Notes under the pieces: model-generated | Database searches by the model: none | Told to the model about the DNA's origin: nothing | What the model saw: only the letters and a program-made list of their open reading frames with translations | Shown: piece by piece, positions 18,601-27,570 of the stretch | Numbering within the stretch: the stretch's first letter is position 1 | How the letters are laid out: every line of letters starts with the position of its first letter | Program-made: the position numbers and the translations under genes | Assembly: GCA_016744855.1 (NCBI GenBank) | Contig: JADGDO010000002.1 | Span: 1 to 64,000 of the forward strand | Direction: 5' to 3' | DNA from: Candidatus Fermentibacteraceae bacterium | Lineage (GTDB): Bacteria; Fermentibacterota; Fermentibacteria; Fermentibacterales; JCC-6 | DNA: 64,000 bases

Positions 18601-20000
18601 TGAAAGCGGTTATCACAATTCTTGTATTTGCTTCGCTTGCAGGTGCATCCCTCACGCTTGAAAACCCTCTGAATCTGTGGCTCTACCATTCTGAGGCAAC
18701 AGGTGATCTTCTTTCAGGAGAATTTCTTGACCAGCACACGGTATCCTTTGAACCGGGATCGCGTACAATGTGGCTTTGGCAGCTAATTCAGGATGAATCT
18801 GCAACACCTTCCACGTCAGACGAAACCATATTCGCCTCAAGAACAACCATTGCTTCAGCGATAGAGCAGAATAGTGATGATATGATCTCGAGTGGTGGGG
18901 TTCAGTTTGAGATTTTTTCCAGGCCCCTGAACTGGCTCACTATTTCGGAAAGAACATCTCTCTGGACAGGTAGTGATGGCAACCCACCTTCAGCTTTTTC
19001 TGCTTTCCACTACGGGCTTGAGCATGGAAGACATCTCTATGTTGACTGGGGATTCGTTCAGGCTGAAACGGGACCCCTGCAAGTCGCACTGGGAAGAATC
19101 CCTGTAAGATGGGGACCGGGAAGATTTACACAGCTTCTTGTTTCAGGTGAGGCTCCCTCAATGGATATGATCAAGATTGATCTAGATCTGGGTGACAAGG
19201 TCAATTTCACCGGTTTCACCGCCACAATCAGTTCCGATTCCTCCACATGGCTTTCTGCTCACCGACTGGACATCAAGCCCTATGAGAAATTGCGTATAGG
19301 ACTTTCGGAATCAATACTTTACACCGCAGGAGGGATAGATCTTGCCTATGCAAACGTGTTTATCCCGTGGTATCCGGTTCAGTGGAATGAGAGAGTTGAT
19401 GACAATGCATTTATGTGTGTTGATGCCACCTGGCAGCCTCAAAGCGGAATCGCACTGTACAGTGAATTTCTGATTGATGACATTCAGTATGAAAACGTCA
19501 ATGACGTACCGAACAAACTCGGATATACTTTCGGAATTGATTATTTCCATCCTCAAGAAGGATTTGGTGCGGTAGTTGAATACACTGCAATACAAAGATA
19601 TGTCTACAGCCAGAGGAAAATCAACAATTTCTACATGCATGACAGCAGAATCATCGGCTCACAGCTGGGTCCTGACTCCGACAGGATAACTGGTGCCCTC
19701 TCTTACGCTGGCTTCAGGGGAATTACTGCCCAGTTAAAAGGCAGTTACACCAGACATGGAGAAGGTAATGTATACGAAGGCTGGCCAGATTCTGTTCAGG
19801 CAGGGGGGGCATTTCCCTCTGGAACAGTCGAGAACTCCAGTGAAGTGTCTCTAGACCTGGGCTGGTATCCACGAAACTGGCTTGAGGTTCGAACTGAAGG
19901 TGGTATTTCATTCACAGAAAACGCCGACAACATGATCAATGTTGAGACAGATGATTCCTGGATATCTCTGGAGCTGCTTGTTCACACAAAACTGAAATAG
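18600..20000 (+). CDS. Wzi-like outer membrane beta-barrel protein
   Basis: A 466-residue protein with a signal peptide (residues 1-17, ending ASLAGAS) and many alternating hydrophobic/polar strands with aromatic ends, typical of a barrel. The segment RIPVRWGPGRFTQLLVSG resembles the signature of capsule assembly Wzi-family proteins, which bind surface polysaccharide at the outer membrane. The ATG overlaps the methyltransferase stop by one base (TAATG). It fits an outer membrane role in polysaccharide attachment, but a generic porin remains possible. Confidence 0.7.
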   Translation: MKAVITILVFASLAGASLTLENPLNLWLYHSEATGDLLSGEFLDQHTVSFEPGSRTMWLWQLIQDESATPSTSDETIFASRTTIASAIEQNSDDMISSGGVQFEIFSRPLNWLTISERTSLWTGSDGNPPSAFSAFHYGLEHGRHLYVDWGFVQAETGPLQVALGRIPVRWGPGRFTQLLVSGEAPSMDMIKIDLDLGDKVNFTGFTATISSDSSTWLSAHRLDIKPYEKLRIGLSESILYTAGGIDLAYANVFIPWYPVQWNERVDDNAFMCVDATWQPQSGIALYSEFLIDDIQYENVNDVPNKLGYTFGIDYFHPQEGFGAVVEYTAIQRYVYSQRKINNFYMHDSRIIGSQLGPDSDRITGALSYAGFRGITAQLKGSYTRHGEGNVYEGWPDSVQAGGAFPSGTVENSSEVSLDLGWYPRNWLEVRTEGGISFTENADNMINVETDDSWISLELLVHTKLK

Positions 20001-20013
20001 GAAGAAAGCAGCC

Positions 20014-20499
20014 CTACCCGCCGCACCTGTCAACTGACCCTCGCAAGACTTCAATTGCATGAGGTAGAATCGGTAGAAGAAACTCTATGCATTCTGTGAC
20101 AGCTTTAACGCTTCCGGGAAGATTAACAACCAGTGTGTTTCCCTTGATTCCCGCTGTTCCCCTACTTAACCAGGCGGCCTTTACCTTTTCACTGGAGCGA
20201 TACCTCAGCATCTCGGGTATGCCCGGAACCTTGCGATCACAGACCAATTCAGTGGCCTCAGGTGTGAAATCCCTCGGGCTGAATCCCGTACCACCTGTAG
20301 TAAGGAGAAGGTCGACACCCCGGTGGGACATCTCTCCTATGCAAATAGAGACCGGCTCTACTCCGTCCTCTGTAATCCTCGAATCAATCATCGTGTAACC
20401 AGCTTCAGCCATCAATTCTGAAATGGCAGGACCGCTTGTATCAATGCGGGTTCCTTCTTTGCAGCTATCGCTGACTGTTAGTACGCTGAAAGTAGCCAC
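20014..20499 (-). CDS. mog: Molybdopterin adenylyltransferase (MogA/MoaB family)
   Basis: Activates molybdopterin by adenylation before metal insertion by MoeA. The 161-residue protein has the MoCF fold with FSVLTVSDSCKEGTRIDTSG and LLLTTGGTGFSPRDFTPEAT, and ends in a PGSVKAVTEC stretch. I choose the GTG at 20499, four bases after AAGGAG, rather than the ATG at 20532 that would lie within moaC. It is the last gene of the cofactor cluster. MogA versus MoaB cannot be separated by sequence alone. Confidence 0.9.
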   Translation of the reverse strand: MATFSVLTVSDSCKEGTRIDTSGPAISELMAEAGYTMIDSRITEDGVEPVSICIGEMSHRGVDLLLTTGGTGFSPRDFTPEATELVCDRKVPGIPEMLRYRSSEKVKAAWLSRGTAGIKGNTLVVNLPGSVKAVTECIEFLLPILPHAIEVLRGSVDRCGG

Positions 20500-20500
20500 A

Positions 20501-20980
20501 TCACTCCTTAGTAGTGTCGATTCTGTAAACACCGGACTTACCGCCGGTTTTCTCCAACAACCGTATATCTGAAATCTCCATAGATTTATCTATTGCCTTA
20601 AGCATATCGTAAACAGTCAGCAATGCGGTGGTCACTCCTACAAGAGCTTCCATCTCGAAACCTGTTTTTGCTTCGGCGGAAACGGAGCAGACACATCTGA
20701 GAGAGCTTCCTGTGAATTCAAAATCAATATCGGCACTCTGCAGTGGAAGCGGGTGGCACATAGGTATGATGTCAGACGTTTTCTTTACACCCTGAATTCC
20801 TGCAACAATTGCCGTATTAAGAACATTGCCCTTCGGTGAGTTACCACTTGTCAGCATTTCCAATACTACATCTCCAAGTTTTATCCATCCTTCAGCAACA
20901 GCAGTTCTGTGGGAGGGTTTTTTCTCGGAAACATCGACCATTCTGGCATATCCGTCTTCATTCAAATGGGTTAGCTTCAT
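20501..20980 (-). CDS. moaC: Cyclic pyranopterin monophosphate synthase accessory enzyme
   Basis: Converts the MoaA product to cyclic pyranopterin monophosphate, the first molybdenum cofactor intermediate. The 159-residue protein shows MVDVSEK, the catalytic MCHPLPL motif, and KTGGKSGVYR at the C-terminus. The start is the ATG at 20980, 8 bases after GGAGG; it overlaps the moaA stop as ATGA, so translation of the two is coupled. The longer reading from 21013 has no ribosome binding site. Confidence 0.96.
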   Translation of the reverse strand: MKLTHLNEDGYARMVDVSEKKPSHRTAVAEGWIKLGDVVLEMLTSGNSPKGNVLNTAIVAGIQGVKKTSDIIPMCHPLPLQSADIDFEFTGSSLRCVCSVSAEAKTGFEMEALVGVTTALLTVYDMLKAIDKSMEISDIRLLEKTGGKSGVYRIDTTKE

Positions 20981-21897
20981 CCGCCTATCCTCCACATACT
21001 CACACCACCGCATGCGCCATGATGGGGTTTCTTCGCCACTAAAGCGTGAACAGCTGAGATCATCTCGGTGCTACTGTTTCCCGATCTAAGCATTTTCCCA
21101 AGATTGAGAGATTCACCACCTGCAAGGCACGGAAGCAATTCACCCTCGGCTGTCAGTCGAAGTCTGGTGCAGTTTGCACACATTCCTCCCGCAACAGGGG
21201 CAATTATTCCGAATTTGATTCCGGAGGGTGTCATATACATGTCTGCAGTACCTTCTGTAGCAATAAATTCAGCCGGAACTTCCTCCAGAATTCTATCTCT
21301 TGGTACATGGTCGCACTGTGAGTCTGTCATGGGCATGTGTTCGATAAACCTCATAACTGTACCCATGTTATGCGCCCATGTAATCAGGTCAGCGAGCTCC
21401 CCGGAATTTACTCCTTTCAGAACAACACAATTCAGCTTGACCGGATTCAGATCGTTTTCCTTGGCTGCTTGAATTGCACTTTCTACCATGCCGAGAGTTA
21501 CATCCCGTCTTGTGACCCTTCTGATTACATCATTCTTCAAGCTGTCAATGCTGATGTTTACCCTGGAAAGACCTGCTTCTTGAAGCTCTGAGGCAAACTT
21601 CGGCAGAAGAATCCCATTGGTTGTCATCGCTGTTTCCGCCAGTTGCGAGAGAGTCTTAACAAGCGAGACAATCCCTTTACGTACAAGGGGTTCACCCCCG
21701 GTAAGCCTTATCTTCCTCAGGTTCAGTGCTTCGTGTATCAAACCAACAAGCTGCTGAATTTCCTCCAACCGCAAAATACTAGAATGTTCAATATGAGGGA
21801 TGCCTGATTCGGGCATACAGTAAATACATCTCAGATTACACCTGTCAGTTACTGAAACTCGCAAATAATCGATTTGTCTGCCATAGCTGTCTCTCAT
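20977..21897 (-). CDS. moaA: GTP 3',8-cyclase
   Basis: Radical SAM enzyme that starts molybdenum cofactor synthesis from GTP. The 306-residue protein has the N-terminal cluster motif CNLRCIYC (CxxxCxxC), a second cluster site CANC with a third Cys 13 residues later (LLPC), and the conserved C-terminal Gly-Gly (MWRIGG). I choose the ATG at 21897, overlapping the moeA stop as ATGA; an ATG at 21924 is also open but lies inside moeA. Confidence 0.95.
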   Translation of the reverse strand: MRDSYGRQIDYLRVSVTDRCNLRCIYCMPESGIPHIEHSSILRLEEIQQLVGLIHEALNLRKIRLTGGEPLVRKGIVSLVKTLSQLAETAMTTNGILLPKFASELQEAGLSRVNISIDSLKNDVIRRVTRRDVTLGMVESAIQAAKENDLNPVKLNCVVLKGVNSGELADLITWAHNMGTVMRFIEHMPMTDSQCDHVPRDRILEEVPAEFIATEGTADMYMTPSGIKFGIIAPVAGGMCANCTRLRLTAEGELLPCLAGGESLNLGKMLRSGNSSTEMISAVHALVAKKPHHGACGGVSMWRIGG

Positions 21898-23105
21898 TCC
21901 CAGCAACTCTCCCCACCGGCCCATGACATCAGAGTGAAGGGAACTTGATCCCCTTCGGCTGCTCCAGTACTTTCAGGAGAAAGCCAGGTAATACTGTTTG
22001 TTCCTCCTGTGCTCATCAGGTCACCGGAGCCGGAAGACGCTGGTTTTCTGAGAGTCCATCCCTGTTGTGTCAGTTCTGCGATAGTTCGGAAATAGTTTAA
22101 ACGACCTGTTTTCTTACGAATGGTACCAGTCAACTTGCCTTTAAGCTCTGTTCTGCTGAAATTGCTGTGTCCTGAGAAGTGTCTGAGTGTTGCGAGCACA
22201 TACATTTCAAGCCCGACAAGAACACTCACAGGATTACCGGGAAGGCCGAACATCATTTTCCCACAGGGACCTGTAGCAAAAGAAAATGGTTTCCCTGGTT
22301 TTTGGGCAACGGCTCTGAAGTGGAATTTGTAGCCGATCTCTTCCATTACCGAAGGTATGTAATCATGAGTTCCCATCGAAACTCCACCCGCTGTAATAAG
22401 AATGTCGGAAACACTTAAAGCTTGAGAAGCAGCGTTTCTAAGCGACGCCGGATCATCTGCGGAATGAAAAACTTTCACAGCACCAAAACCGGCTTGAGAA
22501 AGGAATGTTGAAATCAGTATGCTGTTCGCATTTCGTACCTGCCCGGGACCGGGAACATGAACTGGAGGAATAACCTCGGTTCCGGTTGTTAGAACGCTGA
22601 TGGTCGGTTTTCTGAAAACTGAAAGAGTTTCCCGCCCTGCCATTGCAGCAATACCTGTCTCTGAGGGGGTAATCAGAATCCCTCTGTTAAGAACGGTTTG
22701 ACCTTTCGTAATGTCTTCAGCCTTAAGGCAGATATTCGCCCCGATATCAGGCATTTTGTTAATGGTGAGCAAACCATCCTTGACCGTTGTCACTTCCACC
22801 ATAACAACTCTGTCTGCACCAACGGGAACGGGAGCGCCGGTCATTATAGGTGCTGCCATACCATCCGATGGTATTGGTGGGGGATGTACCCCGGCCGGGA
22901 TCTCGTCCATCAAGCTGTACTCTTCACAAATTCCACGAACTGCAAAACCATCCATTGCACTCCGATCGAATGGAGGCATTGCGATATCACTGACGACATC
23001 CTCTGCGAGAATTCTACCTGCACACTGATCAAGGCACAATATTTCTGCCACAGGTGCAGGTGTATTACCCGCTATAAATTCCCGGGCTTCCTTAACGCTT
23101 ATCAT
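21894..23105 (-). CDS. moeA: Molybdopterin molybdenumtransferase
   Basis: Inserts molybdate into adenylylated molybdopterin. The 403-residue protein has the domain order of MoeA: PPFDRSAMDGFAV near the N-terminus, the MoCF-type core ILITAGGVSMGTHDY, and KPGKPFSFA followed by GLPGNPVSVLVGLEM. The ATG at 23105 follows the stop of the upstream regulator by one base, with GGAGG about 11 bases upstream. It could serve either molybdenum or tungsten cofactor; no dependent enzyme is in the window. Confidence 0.95.
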   Translation of the reverse strand: MISVKEAREFIAGNTPAPVAEILCLDQCAGRILAEDVVSDIAMPPFDRSAMDGFAVRGICEEYSLMDEIPAGVHPPPIPSDGMAAPIMTGAPVPVGADRVVMVEVTTVKDGLLTINKMPDIGANICLKAEDITKGQTVLNRGILITPSETGIAAMAGRETLSVFRKPTISVLTTGTEVIPPVHVPGPGQVRNANSILISTFLSQAGFGAVKVFHSADDPASLRNAASQALSVSDILITAGGVSMGTHDYIPSVMEEIGYKFHFRAVAQKPGKPFSFATGPCGKMMFGLPGNPVSVLVGLEMYVLATLRHFSGHSNFSRTELKGKLTGTIRKKTGRLNYFRTIAELTQQGWTLRKPASSGSGDLMSTGGTNSITWLSPESTGAAEGDQVPFTLMSWAGGESCWE

Positions 23106-23106
23106 T

Positions 23107-23913
23107 TTAATAATCTTCCTCCAGACACTTAGCTGCATCCGCCAGAGCACTTTCCAGGAAATGATATTTCTTCAGAAGAAGAGTTGCCACAGGAGTAAGC
23201 GAACTGCCGCCGCCCCCTGAGCCACCCCGGCTCCTTCGAATTAATTTCACACCAAGTTTTTCTTCGGTATGAGAAATAAGAGTCCATACCCGTCTGTACT
23301 GTATTCCTGCGGCCTTGGATGCAGCAAGAATTGAACCGGAATCGCGAATGGCTTCCAAAAGAGAGGCTACTCCCCTGCCGAACACAGGCTTGCCTTCGCT
23401 TTGCAGCCACAATTTCCATCCCGGACGAATAGTTGTGAACCCAGTCAGTCCTGCCACCGAAAGAGTCAGTCCTGTGATTCCGGCGGGTATCGAATCAAAG
23501 GGACCTTCCAGAATAACAGAGGCATGGTCTAGAAGCTCCGGGTTTTTGGGCTCTGCCACATCTCCATCGATATAGACAATTGTCGAGTTTTCAATCAGGA
23601 GAGCAGCGGAATTGGTTTCCCAAATGATTACATCAAATTTTTCAGGTGAACTTGGTATGAATCTTTCAATATCGTTGAATTCATTGAATTTTATAAGAGC
23701 AACTTCTGCAGCACCTGCCTGGTGAATTCTCCAGGTATCGCTTCCTTCCCTGCCAGGTCCGGAAAGGCACTCAGTAACCGGTTCTTTCTGCTTTTTCAAT
23801 TTATAGAAAGCTACAGAATATCCTTTTTCATTAAGTACTCTCACCAACTCAGTGCAGAACAAAGTCTTTCCTATTTTTCTGCCTGCTGCTGCAATTACTA
23901 TATTCGGGGTTAT
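23107..23913 (-). CDS. Fusion of a MobB-like P-loop domain and a ModE-type DNA-binding domain
   Basis: About 268 residues from the most likely start. The N-terminal half begins with IVIAAAGRKIGKT, a variant Walker A resembling MobB, which binds GTP in molybdopterin guanine dinucleotide synthesis. The C-terminal 85 residues match the ModE/LysR winged helix: SGSILAASKAAGIQYRRVW, then LIRRSRGGSGGGGSSLT. ModE represses or activates genes by molybdate status; the molybdate-binding Mop domain is absent. It heads the moeA-moaA-moaC-mog operon, so I infer a cluster regulator. The start is unresolved: a strong GGAGGTGAT lies 4 bases before ATA at 23913, while the GTG at 24021 has no ribosome binding site and overlaps the divergent gene. 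Confidence 0.75.
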   Translation of the reverse strand: MTPNIVIAAAGRKIGKTLFCTELVRVLNEKGYSVAFYKLKKQKEPVTECLSGPGREGSDTWRIHQAGAAEVALIKFNEFNDIERFIPSSPEKFDVIIWETNSAALLIENSTIVYIDGDVAEPKNPELLDHASVILEGPFDSIPAGITGLTLSVAGLTGFTTIRPGWKLWLQSEGKPVFGRGVASLLEAIRDSGSILAASKAAGIQYRRVWTLISHTEEKLGVKLIRRSRGGSGGGGSSLTPVATLLLKKYHFLESALADAAKCLEEDY

Positions 23914-24005
23914 GGAATCACCTCCAGTATTTACAATTACCAGTTCCGGTATGCCCCTCAAACATAAGGGAATACTGCCGAAATAAACCAGCGGAAGAGT
24001 TATAC

Positions 24006-26888
24006 ATGAATCAGGAATCACTTTTCAGTATTGTACGGACGGAATATATCGCTTCAGTAAGAAGCACTGTTACCAAAGCAGTTCACACTGAAAGCGGTGC
24101 AGAGTTTGTTCATGTTCATTGCGAAGAAGAACGTGAAAATTTCTTTTCAGCATGCTTCAAGACCCCACCGACGAACGATACAGGTGTACCTCACATTATC
24201 GAGCACACTGTACTTAACGGTTCGAAAAAATATCCTGTCAAAGATCCATTTATGGAAATGGTCAAAAGCAGTATGGCCACATTTATCAATGCGATGACTT
24301 ACGGAGACAGAACGCTGTATCCATGTGGCAGTCTCAATGAAAAAGACTTTCGTAACCTTGTTTCCATCTACATGGATGCAATATTCCATCCCCTTCTGAA
24401 AGAGGAGTATTTCCTGCAGGAAGGGTATCGCCTCGATTTTGAGGAACCTGGTAATGCAAAAAGTCCCCTTGTTCACAACGGTGTTGTTTACAATGAGATG
24501 AAAGGAGCCTACTCCGATCCGGACAGCTATATAGAGCGAGAAATGACTAGATTGCTCTATCCTGATGGTTCTTGCGGGAAAGATTCAGGTGGAGATCCGC
24601 TTGCGATTCCATCTCTTTCCTACGACCAGTTCAAGCAGTTCTATAATGAGCATTATCACCCATCAAACTGCTGCCTTTTCTCTCTTACCAAAATTCCATT
24701 TGCCGAAATGGCGGAGTTCCTGGGTGAAGCATTAAGCGGATTCAAAAATTCCCATAAGCCGGTAGAAACAGTTTTACAGCCCCGTCTGCAGGAACCAAGG
24801 CGTAAAAGCGTTCCCGTACCGGGAGCCGCTGACAACAAATGTACAGTTGCGAGTACCTGGATGGCTAACAGTGCAGGGAACCCAGTAGAGACTCTTGCTT
24901 TTTCTCTTCTTGAGGATGTTCTTCTGGACGATGATTCTTCCCCGGTCAAAGCAGCTCTTCTCGATTCGGAGCTCGGTACTGGGCTATCGGGTTGTGGATA
25001 TGATTCTGATCCGGTGCAGAGAAATTTCGTAATTGGATTGAAGGGTGTAGAAAAAAATGATGCCGAAACCGTTTTCAGTTTAATACGGACCACCCTCAAG
25101 GCTCTTGTCAGTGATGGATTGAGTCCTGAACTGGTAAAAAACATGTTGCACCGGAAAGAGTTGCACTTACGTGCGATCGGAGCTAGCTGGCCTTACTCTG
25201 TCATGTCTAGCGTCTGTGCGGCATGGACCCATGGTGAAGATATTTTTCAGTCTCTTGATCTGAATTTCCTTCTGAAAAGTCTTAAAGAACTCATGAATGA
25301 GAATCCCAGATTCCTAGAGGAGATGATTGAACACCACCTCTTGGAAAACACCCACCGTGTGGATTGCATTTTCTATCCTGATGAACAGCATTTCCTGGAA
25401 GAAGAGAAAAAAGTAACGGCAAAACTCGGGACCTTGAAAGAGGAGATGTCACCGGCTGAACTGAACAATCTCGCCCTCAGATCAGAGGAACTCGTAGCAT
25501 CAATGGAAGCTCCCAGCTCTAAGGCAGCCCTTGCAACCCTGCCTAAACTGAGCATTTCTGATGTATCAACAGACCCACCTGCAATTTTTCATAAAGAAAT
25601 AACGGTTAACGGAAGACTATTCCTTCCAACAGAAATACAGACAGCAGGGGTTTGCTACGCTGACCTTTGTTTCGATCTGTCAGAGTTACCGCTGGACCTA
25701 GTACCCCACCTCCCCTTCTTCACCAGTTTCCTGACTAGAACTGGTGCTGATGGAATGGATTACCTGGAAATGGCTGAAGCCGAGCTGGCCTGTTCGGGAG
25801 GTATTGGAACATCTGTAACTACAGTAGCCTCAACTGCCACTTCAATAGACCAGTACAGAGTTATCCTAAAAGCAGGTGCTCACTGTCTGGAAGAAGATCT
25901 GCCTGCGATGCTCGATATTCTCAGGAAAAGGCTCTTCGATCCGGAACTGGATAATTCTGAGAGAATTATCATGGTGGCTACAGAGCTTGCTGAGCATGCA
26001 CGAAGCTCTGTCATTCCCAGAGGGCATGTTTTCGCCTCTCTGAGGGCTCAGGCCGGTCTTTCGGCTGCGTCATACGCCAATGAGCTTCTTCACGGAATAC
26101 CAGCTTTGAAACAGGTAGCAAGCATTAACGGGAAAACGGTGAAGGCTGAGATTAAAGCCATGAAAGCTATCCATGAGTATCTCACAGAAAGGGCTCCTCA
26201 GATCCTCGCTTGGGCAGGCCCAGGGGCCAGGGAAAAGGAAGTTTCAAGCTGGCTCGAGAACCTTCCCGGATCTCACCTTGGAATAACGACACAGAAACCA
26301 CCTGAATTCCCGAGCATTCCCGATTTGACAGGGGTAACGATACAGGGAGGAACATCATTCGCTGCAGCAGCCCTGCCGGGTATCCCTTCCTCTCATCCGC
26401 TTTCAGGAGCAGGTTATGTAATGATGAGAATGCTTTCAGAGGGATATTTATGGGATGAGATTAGGGCGAAGAAAGGTGCCTACGGAGCAGGATCAAACCT
26501 TGGTGGAACTGCTGTCACCTTCTACTCGTACAGAGACCCATCTCCCTTGAGCAGCCTTGATACCTTTAAAAACGCTATTCTAAATGGAATTCATGAGGTT
26601 GATCTCAGCTCAAGAACTCTTGAGGATTCAATAATTGCCAGTGTAAAGGGTATGAACCCAGCCGTTCGGCCGCCTATGGCAAACGGTCTGGCCATATTGA
26701 GACAGCTGCGGGGCATCAGTATCGATCTCATAGCTGAACGAAGAGAACACCTTCTAAATGTAAATGCGGAGTCAATAAAGGAATTTGCTCTTCTCTTAAA
26801 GAAGAGAATCTCTGCACTGAGAGTTTGTGTAGTCGGTAACAAGGATGTCCAGGATTCAGCAGACATCTCTAACAGAATTGAGCTCTGA
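24006..26888 (+). CDS. PreP/Cym1-like M16C zinc peptidase
   Basis: A 960-residue peptidase of the presequence protease class, which degrades short unstructured peptides inside a closed chamber. The inverted zinc motif HIIEH (residues 63-67) is followed by TVLNGSKKYPVKDPF and the strongly conserved TFINAMTYGDRTLYPCGS, with the distal glutamate region NEMKGAYSDPDSY at about 165. The length fits the two-half M16C arrangement. There is no signal peptide, so it is probably cytoplasmic. A GGAAGAG site precedes the ATG. It is transcribed divergently from the molybdenum cofactor cluster. Confidence 0.93.
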   Translation: MNQESLFSIVRTEYIASVRSTVTKAVHTESGAEFVHVHCEEERENFFSACFKTPPTNDTGVPHIIEHTVLNGSKKYPVKDPFMEMVKSSMATFINAMTYGDRTLYPCGSLNEKDFRNLVSIYMDAIFHPLLKEEYFLQEGYRLDFEEPGNAKSPLVHNGVVYNEMKGAYSDPDSYIEREMTRLLYPDGSCGKDSGGDPLAIPSLSYDQFKQFYNEHYHPSNCCLFSLTKIPFAEMAEFLGEALSGFKNSHKPVETVLQPRLQEPRRKSVPVPGAADNKCTVASTWMANSAGNPVETLAFSLLEDVLLDDDSSPVKAALLDSELGTGLSGCGYDSDPVQRNFVIGLKGVEKNDAETVFSLIRTTLKALVSDGLSPELVKNMLHRKELHLRAIGASWPYSVMSSVCAAWTHGEDIFQSLDLNFLLKSLKELMNENPRFLEEMIEHHLLENTHRVDCIFYPDEQHFLEEEKKVTAKLGTLKEEMSPAELNNLALRSEELVASMEAPSSKAALATLPKLSISDVSTDPPAIFHKEITVNGRLFLPTEIQTAGVCYADLCFDLSELPLDLVPHLPFFTSFLTRTGADGMDYLEMAEAELACSGGIGTSVTTVASTATSIDQYRVILKAGAHCLEEDLPAMLDILRKRLFDPELDNSERIIMVATELAEHARSSVIPRGHVFASLRAQAGLSAASYANELLHGIPALKQVASINGKTVKAEIKAMKAIHEYLTERAPQILAWAGPGAREKEVSSWLENLPGSHLGITTQKPPEFPSIPDLTGVTIQGGTSFAAAALPGIPSSHPLSGAGYVMMRMLSEGYLWDEIRAKKGAYGAGSNLGGTAVTFYSYRDPSPLSSLDTFKNAILNGIHEVDLSSRTLEDSIIASVKGMNPAVRPPMANGLAILRQLRGISIDLIAERREHLLNVNAESIKEFALLLKKRISALRVCVVGNKDVQDSADISNRIEL

Positions 26889-26902
26889 GAGGGGAATTAA
26901 TT

Positions 26903-27172
26903 ATGGATATAGCATCTATGGTAATTGGAATAATCTCTGCACTTGTGGGACTTATCCCTTGTGTTAACTTCTTTGTAATACTACCAGCAATACTGGGTTT
27001 GATTCTTGGAATCATTTCCTTCAAGCAGAAAAAAGCAGAAGAGCTGCCGTCTGGCATTGCTCTTGCTGGTATTATTCTCAATTCTCTCCCTCTTCTTATT
27101 GGAGCTACTTTTCTTGTGTACGCCTTGTTCAGCGGTGACACGTACTCCGTAAATGAGATGACCATAAAGTAG
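26903..27172 (+). CDS. Small DUF4190-like membrane protein
   Basis: An 89-residue protein with two hydrophobic segments (about 4-38 and 52-75) separated by a charged loop (SFKQKKAEELPSG). The layout, including GIALAGIILN before the second segment, resembles the DUF4190 family of small membrane proteins of unknown function. An AGAGGGGA site precedes the ATG. It lies 14 bases after the peptidase and 14 bases before the next gene. Confidence 0.65.
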   Translation: MDIASMVIGIISALVGLIPCVNFFVILPAILGLILGIISFKQKKAEELPSGIALAGIILNSLPLLIGATFLVYALFSGDTYSVNEMTIK

Positions 27173-27186
27173 AAGCATCAAGCAAA

Positions 27187-27570
27187 ATGAGGACATACAG
27201 AATATTCAATCTGACTATAATTGGATTGCTTCTGTATGTCCTTGTTTTTTCTTTAGTTTCGCCTGTTGTAACAAGATACTTCCCGAATCTTCCAGTCTGC
27301 TACCATAAAGAGTTAACAGGAAATAATTGTCCATTCTGTGGTCTCACGAGAGATTTGAATTGTATTCTCACCGGCAACGCGGAGCAGGACAGAATTAACA
27401 GCCGGCTTCAGGTATTTCTAGCGGTCTATGCTTTGGAATGGGTAATAAGAATTACGATACTTCTAGCGACGAGAAGGTTTTCCCTTGCTGGCAAAACTCT
27501 TCCTGTTATTGATATCTCGATTCACTGTATTCTTGCGATCAGAATTTTTCAAGCCATCAGCTCCGTATAG
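27187..27570 (+). CDS. DUF2752-type membrane protein with CPFCGLTR motif
   Basis: A 127-residue protein with an N-terminal membrane segment (about 8-28), then NCPFCGLTRDLNCIL, which matches the CPxCGxTR signature of DUF2752, and further hydrophobic segments at about 78-95 and 105-122. The function is unknown; the cysteine pair could bind metal or form a disulfide. The last 108 bases overlap the convergent ygiQ gene, so its 3' coding sequence is read on both strands. Confidence 0.7.
   Translation: MRTYRIFNLTIIGLLLYVLVFSLVSPVVTRYFPNLPVCYHKELTGNNCPFCGLTRDLNCILTGNAEQDRINSRLQVFLAVYALEWVIRITILLATRRFSLAGKTLPVIDISIHCILAIRIFQAISSV

Noticed and set aside
21894-23150. A longer MoeA starting at 23150
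   Set aside because: The extra residues would lie inside the upstream regulator gene, and the internal ATG at 23105 fits the family N-terminus.
24656-25144. A 162-codon open frame on the minus strand
   Set aside because: Antisense to the M16 peptidase, low complexity and without a start signal.
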